From Tetracentron sinense (lineage: Eukaryota > Streptophyta > Magnoliopsida > Trochodendrales > Trochodendraceae): a stretch of 64,000 nucleotides of DNA. Below the pieces are notes generated by a model. It saw only the letters and a list, made by a program, of their open reading frames with translations. It was not told the DNA's origin and did no database searches. Where the stretch lies: positions 39,131,965 to 39,195,964 of the forward strand of contig CM026557.1 of NCBI GenBank assembly GCA_015143295.1, in the 5' to 3' direction. Position numbers and translations under genes: made by a program. Shown here in pieces: positions 56,718-64,000 of this stretch (within the stretch, counting starts at the first letter, position 1; each line of letters begins with the position of its first letter).

Positions 56718-58600
56718 TGTTAGCACCCCATATACTCACCTTCCTTCTTCAAAGCTCCAAGACATCAACCAAGGCCCAAAGCTACATCACTACCCCAATC
56801 TAACCCAAGCCTAGATATCCTCCATTATTCACCCAAATGCCATTCTTTATAGCCCAACACACAAAGTCAAGCTTAAGACCAAGCCTAGCTCAAGAAAACC
56901 TCATTTCTGGCACTTTTAGCTTTCTTTGTTCGAACAAATTCCATTTTTTTCGAACGACTTGAATACTGTTTCCTGTCTCTAAGTAATTCAAAACAAATTT
57001 TCCAAATGCAAGTCGTTCGAACAAAATTAAGTTTTGTTCGAACGAACTAATGTCCATTTGAGCGAAACCAAGTTTGAACAATTTAGCTATTATTTCCCTT
57101 TGGTGTTGCCTTTTGAATTCTTGAATGTAAGTCATTCGAATGATCCCCAGATTCGTTCAAATGTCATTATTTTTAGGATTTAAACCCTAATTAGATCATC
57201 ATATTCTCATTCTAAACATTTCTAATAATTCCCAAACTACCCTAACTATTAGAAAACTTATAAATACCCCCCAATTCCTAGGCAAAAGGGGCTAATCCTA
57301 AATCAATATGTTCTAACCCTAATCCTTATACCTAATTAACTCTCCACCTCCTTCAATAATAAAACCCTAATTCTCTACAAAATTTTTTGAGAGAGGAAAC
57401 CTCCAAAACCAACACACTTTCCAGTACTCCAAAATCCTTATGTTCTAACCTTAATCTTATACCCAATTCACTCTCTACCTCCCTTAACCCCAAAGTCTTA
57501 ATTCTCTACAAAAGTTTTTGAGAGAGGAAGCCTCCTAAACCTAAACCCTTTCCAATCCAAATCCTAACCTTGCAAGAGTTTTGAGGCTACCCCTCATTGA
57601 AGGCCATCCCCATTGGGGTCTACTTGGAGCTTTGAAGATCAAGGGAGAATGGTAGGTTTTCACCTCACCCTCTCCATCCCACTTCTTTTCTTTTCTCACA
57701 TTGCTTTCCTTGTATTTCCTTTTGCATTGTGATTTCGTTTAGTTGTTTTCATTTTGGGTTCTAGTACATTTTTAGAACCATTTTGAGATTCCACCCTATT
57801 CCTTGGGTAGATCTCTCTATGCCAATCTAATGGTAAAGAAGGATCCCCTTAATAAGGGAGGATATGCTTTCTTTTCCCTTTTATATATAGCCTTATTCTT
57901 CCTTTTGGTTCTAGTCCATTTCTAGGACCCTTCCCTCAAGGATTTGGGCTTCTCTATACCAAATTTAATAATATAGGAGACCATTTTCAAAAGAGAGAGG
58001 ACTTCCATTTCCTTTCCCACACTGTCTTTCTATTTCCATTTTTGAACTATCTTTATATTCCTTTTTGGGATCTGGCATTAATAGTTGATACCCCTTTTTT
58101 TCATGTGCATTTGGTTAATTTTACCATAACTAGGCTGACCTCATCATATGATGGTTAGATTCCAGTTAGATTTCTCATTTAAGCTCCTAAAAATCCACAA
58201 AAACAAAATTTAGGTTTCGGCAGCTATTGAACCAAATTCGTTCGAACAAACCCCAGTTCGTTCGAACAAATTTGATTCTATAACTATTACAGAGTAAATT
58301 TCATTCTAACCAAACTGGTTTGGTTCGAACGAACTTATACTAGTAACAACCCTTTGGCCTTCAGACTGACCTTAGTTTAATTTTAACCTTAGTTAGCTTC
58401 CCAACCCACTCATATAGTCATATGCATGCTCTGAAATGAGCCATAAAATACCATTTAAATCCAAAGAATCAGGTTTTATGGATTACATAACCAAGTTTGT
58501 TCAAACGAACTTAAGAGTACAAAATTGAGGTCGTTCGAACTAAACCAGATTAGCTCGAACAAACCTGAGCCTAGATGATCACATCAACCTTTTCACCTGG
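56718..58600 (+). repeat. Tat-type LTR fragment (LTR E)
   Basis: Starts TGTTAGCACCCC, matching the TGTNAGCACC start of the three other Tat LTR families. A TATA box lies at 57259-57266 and two clusters of GTTCGTTCGAACGAAC-like palindromes at 56925-57155 and 58236-58570. Gene-free. I could not find the 3' end, a PPT or a primer site, so the right boundary is a guess. It may be a truncated or solo LTR. Confidence 0.55.
57259..57266 (+). promoter_or_regulatory. TATA box of LTR E
   Basis: ACTTATAAATACCCCCC, about 540 bp into the LTR and about 100 bp after the palindrome cluster. Confidence 0.5.
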
Positions 58601-58609
58601 TGTCCAAAG

Positions 58610-58900
58610 GATTTTTTTTTTGAAATAAGAAAAAGTTTTTTTTTTTTTTTAAATTTAAAATAGGCCGTAACCCATGGGCCTACAGCAGGGGCTGTTGCCC
58701 TCTGCAGGGACTGGAGAGTGATGTAATATGACTGGGGGAATGCTAGCCATGGCACTGTTCGGCTGTTTCAATTGCACCTTCTACTTGCGGCAGGCCCTTG
58801 TGGGCTCATCACAAACTCGGAAGCAACTTTGTTGTTAAAAGGGCAGAGTGCCATAGAGGGGACCGAGATACCAAAATCGTTTGTTTAGAGTTTGTGTTAC
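58610..58900 (-). mobile_element. Possible poly-A retroposon on the minus strand
   Basis: Two T runs (58612-58621 and 58636-58650) precede a 250-bp stretch of balanced composition. Read on the minus strand it would be a retroposon body followed by a poly-A tail. No clear target duplication or tRNA-like boxes. Confidence 0.3.
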
Positions 58901-59007
58901 TTCATACCCTTCCAACCAAAAAAGCTACCAAAATTAAATAATGTCAATAACTAGTACTTTATGGGCCATTAACTACCCAGTTCTGGCTTAGGACTAGGGA
59001 GCAAATT

Positions 59008-59431
59008 TAGGGATGGCAAGGGGTCGGGTTTTGGCCTGGCCCACCACTACCCCATTCCCATCCCAAATCCAAGTCGGGGCGAGGCGGGGCAGGTCAGTTC
59101 GATCCAGTTTATCTAAACACTTCTTAACCCGTACTCATCCCGCCCGGTCCCGTCCCGTCCCATTATGCACTAGTCGGGGTGGGTCGAGACGGCCGGTTCA
59201 ATGTTTCATATTATAAGTAATATATTGAGTTAATTTTATGATTAATTTAAGGATAAAATAATAATTTTACATTTATGGGGTGGGCCAGCTTAAACCTGTC
59301 CCATCCCCGGCCCGAACTCGACACTCCAATCGCAAACCCGCCCCTAGCCCATTTAAGAGCTCCCCAATCCCGTTCTAATAGGGGCAGTTTGGGGAGGGTT
59401 ACCGGATTAACCCAGCCCATTGCCATCCCTA
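59008..59431. mobile_element. hAT-type MITE with GGGGCGGG-rich interior
   Basis: 424 bp with inverted ends TAGGGATGGCAA and TTGCCATCCCTA, and an interior of GGGGCGAGGCGGGG and CCCGTCCCGTCCC stretches around an AT-rich middle. Candidate 8-bp target repeats GAGCAAAT and GAGCGATT match at 6 of 8 positions. The termini match a common plant hAT MITE group. Confidence 0.7.
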
Positions 59432-59485
59432 TGAGCGATTCCTTGAACAGAGAAAGTTTCCAGTTTGCTACTCAGGCCCACACCC

Positions 59486-59540
59486 ATGGTGGTTGATAGG
59501 CCCATTAGCTCACTTATAAGCCTGAACACTGGACTCTTCC
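59486..59540 (+). repeat. Dispersed repeat shared with the duplicated units
   Basis: GGTTGATAGGCCCATTAGCT and about 25 bp after it match 36627-36666 and its copy near 53068 with few changes. Confidence 0.65.
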
Positions 59541-59880
59541 GTTGCTACAAATGTTTCATCTGTCCTAGTATTTCGTCGCTAGTAATCATTTCAGTAAAAT
59601 CTGGGAAAAAAATTAATTGACTTATTAGCCATCGACAATCTTATTTTATAATGATGGAATTAGAACTGTCACTAATAATTTTAACAAATAGCGATGGAAC
59701 TTTAACCGTCTCTATTAATCTTATACAGTAGAGATATCAACCGTCATAATACTTGTATAAAGTATAGCGATGGAATTATTATTGTCACTATTATTCCTAC
59801 ACAATAGAGGCGGTAATATTTCTGTCATATTTTTACAATGTAACAATGAAATTATTTCCGTCATTACAAAGTGTTTAATT
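59540..59880. repeat. Subterminal-repeat-like block (CACTA type?)
   Basis: Short motifs of the type AGCGATGGAA-TTA and CCGTCACTATT-like recur in both orientations about every 40-60 bp (for example 59651, 59693, 59765 and 59786). CACTA elements have such subterminal arrays. No CACTA terminus was found, so the class is only suggested. Confidence 0.4.
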
Positions 59881-60102
59881 AAAAATCCCCAACCCTCTAT
59901 GCGATATTTTCCTCCCACCCTAAAACCACTCTCCCGCCTTATTTCCGTTGTTGCTGGAGACCTCGCCCCTGCCGTTGCCCTCACCGTGAGCTCCTGTCGA
60001 CACTGCAACCTTCGGTAACCTCTCTCTCTCTCTCTGGTAACCCCATTGTTGTCGTTGTAGAGCAGCAACCAGACCCCTCCCTTTGCTTTCGGTAGCAGCA
60101 GC
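59880..60102 (+). other. GC-rich gene-like stretch, left part
   Basis: Composition shifts to C-rich and includes a CT microsatellite (60020-60036) and GTTGTTGCTGG-type codon-like sequence. It continues after the MITE at 60673 with GCAGCAACCAGGCCCC. It could be a 5' exon or leader of a host gene or captured gene. No protein match. Confidence 0.3.
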
Positions 60103-60672
60103 CAGGGCTGTAAATGAATGTGAATATTATCCATATCCGATTCGTATTCAAATCCATTTAGTTAGATAATTATCCGAACTTGTATACGGCGGAGCGAATT
60201 CAAATAGTACTTTTACTATCTATTTATAATCAGATACGACGAATTCAGATCCTGGTATATCCGATCCAATAAATATCTCTCCGATTATATTATATATATA
60301 AATAATATATTTTAAATTTATAAAACTAAAGATAACCTTTAAATTATATATTTTCACATAATTTAATTTAATACATTGAATTTTTATTTTTAATATAAGT
60401 AGGGATAAAATATTAATTTACTATTTTTAAATAGAAATTTATCTATTTTTTATATTTTTTAAATATTAATTTACATTTTATAAAACTTTTTAAAAAGTAA
60501 TCGGATGATTCGGGTACTATCCGAATTCAAATATTTTTATCGGAGTCGGATACGAGTATCATATTTCACTATCCGCCGAATATTTATTTAGATTCGGATA
60601 TTCGAATAGATAATTAGATACAAATTCGGATATACCACTATCCACTCTAAATCCGCTCTGTTTACAGCCCTA
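60103..60672. mobile_element. hAT-type MITE, TATCCGAAT-rich
   Basis: 570 bp with inverted ends CAGGGCTGTAAA and TTTACAGCCCTA, flanked by GCAGCAGC (60095-60102) and GCAGCAAC (60673-60680), an 8-bp target duplication with one mismatch. Inner segments near both ends are rich in ATCCGAATTC and TCGGATAC, an AT-rich core lies between. Non-coding. Confidence 0.85.
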
Positions 60673-61250
60673 GCAGCAACCAGGCCCCCTCTCTATCTCT
60701 TGGTCCTCCACATAGTAGATGCCACATTGCCCTCTTCTCCTCCCCAACAAAAGTAGGTAAGTCCCTCTTTTTTTAGATTACAGTAATTAGTTGAGCTTAA
60801 TCTGATCTCTTTATTGTTTAGTTTAATTTATTTTCTAGATTATTTTAGTTGATATATATTAGGATAACTTTAGGTTAATGAACAGTGTTTTTCAAGCTTA
60901 ATCTTTGGATAGATTATAGGATTATTAATTTCTGATTTTGAGTTAATTTTCAGTAATTAAATTCTGTTTTTAGCATAATTTTTAAGATTATTCCTTTCTG
61001 ATTTGTAGGGTAATTTTAAGTTATTGAATTTTGATTTTTAGGCATTTTAGGATACTTTTAAGTTATTAAATTCTTATTTTTAGGATTATTCCAGTTTGAT
61101 TTTTTAGCTAATTTTTAGATTTATTTTTAACTTGAGTAAATTCAGAAATTTTCCATGGTTTTTGATTGAATTGAGAGGGAAATAATTTGAATAAAGAGAG
61201 TTGAATTTTAGTTGATTGCGTTATTCATAGTGAGTAGCGTTTAAGTTGAT
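60673..61250 (+). other. Gene-like stretch with a donor-like site and T-rich intron-like sequence
   Basis: C-rich sequence continues to about 60756, where AAAAGTAGGTAAGT would make a good plant splice donor. After this the sequence is T-rich with quasi-repeats of about 70-85 bp around TTTTTAGGATTATTCC and TAATTTTAAGTTATTGAATT (60890-61130), as in many plant introns. No downstream exon is recognised. Confidence 0.3.
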
Positions 61251-61310
61251 TGTGTTTTTTCCGTTAGGCCCATTGATTAAACATTGGGTTTGACTGTGGA
61301 AATCCTTCAA

Positions 61311-61341
61311 TTGAACTGATAAGTTAACCTTATCAGTTCAA
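61311..61341. repeat. Perfect 13-bp inverted repeat
   Basis: TTGAACTGATAAG, 5-nt spacer TTAAC, then the exact complement. Stands alone in AT-rich sequence. Too AT-poor at its end to be an obvious terminator, and no T run follows. Confidence 0.9.
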
Positions 61342-62571
61342 GTATTTTATCAAGGCGTAGAAAAACTACACTGACGAACATGACTCGATACTAACTCACT
61401 TAAACCATTTAAAACTTTAAGGTAATAGAATACATACTCAGAAAGATAAATTACATACGATTACATGACTAAAATTGTAAACTATCTTGAAGATAGTCAT
61501 GCGACCTATCTACACACCTGCAGATGCTAAGAAACACTTGTGCAGCTTGTATGGTTACAAAAAAAATCATCATAAAAGCTAGGCATAGGCAGATAGTGAT
61601 CATGTGAGATGAACATGAATATAAAGATGAGAGTCTTTCTCTCCCCTTTTTTGGCACGAAATGCCAAAAGGAAATAGAAGACACAATGTAAAGTAATTGC
61701 AAATACATTTCTGATTTCATTGCTATAAAGCACCTCATAACATCATGAAAATCAAGTATCAACATGTTCAATCCAGTACTAAGCAGAACCGCACTACCCC
61801 TCAACATTAGCATATTCTCTCCCCAAATGAGAACACTTCCCCTAACTCCCATCATAAAAAAAAAAGGAAGAATAAAATTAAATATCCACACATAGGCATG
61901 AAAAGTATTCCAAGCTACAAAATTTATCACATACTCAAGCATATTACATTTCCTCTATGATCTTGAGGAAAATATCTTACATTTTGTAAGTCATCCACAA
62001 CTTTGCACATAAGTAACAGCTTGTTTAAAATTGTTATCTTTTTTTTCGAATTTAAAGTCTTACATTTTTTTAAACTATTCAGACTATAGATTCATGGTTG
62101 TGTTTACTACTCAAATATTTTATAGTATGATTTAGCCTATGTTAGTTTATATAAAACTAAGATTTTTAAAAAAAGGTTTAGTCTTAAGTTCAGCTGGATT
62201 CAGGTATTGTATAATCCTAGATTTCTTGTTCATTTTTCTTTTTCCATTTCCACATTATAGTATTTTTTATTATCGAGTTTAAGGACTTAATCAATGAAGT
62301 AAAGACCAATGGGTAAATTGCTTTCTATTAACTGCGAAGTCTTCTACGCACTTACGCATCATAACATCCATATGGTCAATGAGATAATGTGACATGATCT
62401 TTGTGTATTGAAAATTTTTGAGATTCAAATGTTTTATTTTGCAGTCTGGAATCTTAATGTTACAACTCAGTTCATTGTTACATGAGTTTTTTTGTTTTGC
62501 TTTGATATAATATTATAATTAGATATTAATAGATGATATCCTTTGAAAAATGTATTAATATATTTTTTAGA
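61342..62571 (+). other. AT-rich sequence without recognised features
   Basis: The minus-strand frame 61469-61942 (157 aa, hydrophobic, no known motif) is the only long one and I do not consider it a gene. No mobile element ends seen. Confidence 0.5.
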
Positions 62572-62800
62572 TGCCCGTGAAGAGAAACTGAATATTATTG
62601 AATTCTCAAGATGATTACAAAGAGACCCAACTAGGGTTTAAATAGATAATAGTATATCAATAAATATAAAAACTAAATCAAATCACTCCTAATCTAATTC
62701 TAATTAAATCATAATCAAATCTCAATCTCAATCTCATTTTAAATCCAAATCTTTCCAATCGTGATGATGGTAATGATATGGTGCTTCTCATGCTCTATTA
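62572..62800 (-). repeat. Copia-type LTR on the minus strand
   Basis: On the minus strand a purine tract TTGAGGGGGAG (62801-62811) is followed by TAATAGAGCATG and a short LTR ending near TTCACGGGCA, with AATAAAT/AATATTC-like polyadenylation context and CTAGTTGGGTCTCTTTG. It resembles the plus-strand LTR at 63495 in order and motifs. Size about 230 bp; boundaries are approximate. Confidence 0.55.
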
Positions 62801-62811
62801 CTCCCCCTCAA

Positions 62812-63483
62812 ACTCATGTATATTTGAAAAATATACGTGAGGTTGATACTTGATCAAGTACCCGCTATCCATTCCAACGTCGTTGCAAATTTCATTATTA
62901 TTGCAGATAGGATTTGCCAACCGTCACCGTTGTTGATGTGTTGTATGGAGAGAAGAATATGGGCCTTAATGGGCCAGACCGCAATCGGTCAATAAAAAGG
63001 GGTGGATCACAAAGGGTCAAGGCCTCAATGGGCCGAATAGCCTCTTGGGCAATGAAATGAGCCTTTGTGGACCAAATTCAAAATGACATCCATCGGGATT
63101 GAAGTTTCTCCATTCTCTTTCTTATTTTCCGGCCATCAAAGCCACCATAGATGTTAGCATTGTTGATCTAACCTTTTTTTTTATTCCTCTTTAATGTCTG
63201 CCGTAATAAGTGTACTTCTTTTTATTTTATTTAAGACCTCTCTAACAAGAGATTTTCTTCACATTGCAAATCATTCTTCCGGTGCTTTGGGGAGACGGTC
63301 ATGACAACTCGATCTAGTGGGCTACCGGCTCCGACAGACTCATAGAAATGAGTGGGATGAGATAGAGATAGACTTCATAGACTGACGGTGACTACCAAGC
63401 ACAGTTAGACGTTTTAGCTCTTCATGCAAAAATGGAGTACTCAAGTTACGGCAAACCCATGAAGATTTTCAATCCACATGTAT
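62812..63483 (+). other. Region between two opposed Copia ends
   Basis: Both edges look like the sequence just before a Copia polypurine tract, one for each strand (CATGAGTTTGAGGGGGAG on minus, CATGTATTTGAGGGGGAA on plus). The middle has GGGCCTTAATGGGCC and GGCCTCAATGGGCC repeats (62960-63060). No coding frame. Confidence 0.45.
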
Positions 63484-63741
63484 TTGAGGGGGAATATTAG
63501 AGAATATCTTATTCTAATAAAGTGAATGAGATACATTGTATTATTTTCAGTATATCTCTTCACAATTAGATAGTATCAATTAAGTTTTAATTTAGGATTT
63601 GAAAAAAGATTAGATTAGGATTATCTTTTAGAGATCTTTCTATATTAGGAGTCTTAAAATATTATTTAAACCCTCTTAGGGTTCTTGTAAATCATCCAAG
63701 ATTATTATCAATAAATCAATTTCTCTTTAGCCTGACCCTCA
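63484..63741 (+). repeat. Copia-type polypurine tract and LTR on the plus strand
   Basis: TTGAGGGGGA (63484-63493) then TATTAGAGAATATC, ending in the region TCAATAAATCAATTTCTCTTTAG with CCTCA at about 63741. It shares TTTAAACCCT, GGGTTCTTGTAATCAT-like and TTTCTCTTTA segments with the minus-strand LTR at 62572. Confidence 0.55.
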
Positions 63742-63818
63742 AAATCCCAAAAAATCAGTACATTTTTTTTTTAGCAAAGATATTTCATTCAACAGTAACG
63801 ATTGGAGATTGATGAGTT

Positions 63819-63847
63819 TATTATTATTATTATTATTATTATTATTT
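63819..63847 (+). repeat. (ATT)n microsatellite
   Basis: Nine to ten TTA repeats. Confidence 0.95.
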
Positions 63848-64000
63848 TACAATTGACTCATTTTATCTAGATGCGCACGTGCAGTGCCCCATTAGTAATA
63901 AAAAAAATGAGCAAGGCTACAAAGTATTCGACACAATGTCATTTGTTTTATCCTTTTACTATTAAAAACACTAGCGGGTGGCACGTGGGCTGCACGCGAG

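Noticed and set aside
61469..61942. 157-aa minus-strand reading frame
   Set aside because: Hydrophobic, low-complexity composition, no recognised motif, no promoter or splice support; expected by chance in AT-rich DNA.

Overview
The window is repeat-dominated nuclear DNA of a land plant, most likely an angiosperm. The evidence is several LTR families of the plant Ty3/Gypsy Tat lineage (tRNA-type primer site starting TGGCGACTCC, two RNase H domains, very long 3' non-coding regions), a solo LTR of Del/Tekay chromovirus type, Ty1/Copia pieces with a TGTTATCAGAGC primer site, and MULE- and hAT-type inverted-repeat elements. I found no intact host gene, rRNA, tRNA or CRISPR array. Every retroelement reading frame is broken by stops or frameshifts.

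Layout. 1-1640 is a decayed Tat gag-protease fragment cut off by an LTR. 1641-12034 is a non-autonomous Tat element (LTR, primer site, gag, long 3' region with tandem repeats, PPT, LTR) without pol. Its right LTR continues directly into a second primer site and a second gag (12039-14487), which is fused in frame to RNase H and followed by the second RNase H and integrase (14488-16680). That pol is followed by a 3' region with an 86-bp tandem array, a 2.4-kb solo Tekay-type LTR, a PPT and an LTR of a different Tat family (22116 onward). The left and right ends of this second element therefore come from different families.

From 15823 the sequence is a tandem multiplication. Unit 1 (15823-23011) is truncated and followed by the U3 part of yet another Tat LTR (23015-23732). 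Units 2 (23733-40135) and 3 (40136-56598) are full, about 16.4 kb each. Each full unit holds an integrase fragment, the 3' region with 86-bp array, the solo LTR, a PPT and a 2.8-kb Tat LTR. These are followed by a 0.27-kb MULE-type MITE with 9-bp target duplication, a 3.0-kb MULE with roughly 300-bp inverted ends and 9-bp target duplication, a short poly-A retroposon, a MITE-like repeat, and a minus-strand Tork-like Copia element with gag and protease only. Units 2 and 3 differ mainly by 1-bp homopolymer indels in their left halves and also by substitutions in their right halves, so a real duplication and an assembly artefact both remain open.

56599-64000 is outside the duplication: a fourth Tat-type LTR piece (56718 to about 58600), two hAT-type MITEs (59008-59431 and 60103-60672), a block resembling CACTA subterminal repeats, a gene-like GC-rich stretch followed by T-rich intron-like sequence, a perfect 13-bp hairpin, and two Copia LTR ends facing each other (62572-63741).

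The most unusual pattern is that unrelated LTR families here each carry a cluster of short palindromes upstream of their TATA box, with a different core in each family: ACCGATCGATCGGT, GGCGATCGATCGCC, GTTCGTTCGAACGAAC, or GGTAAT/ATTACC hairpins.
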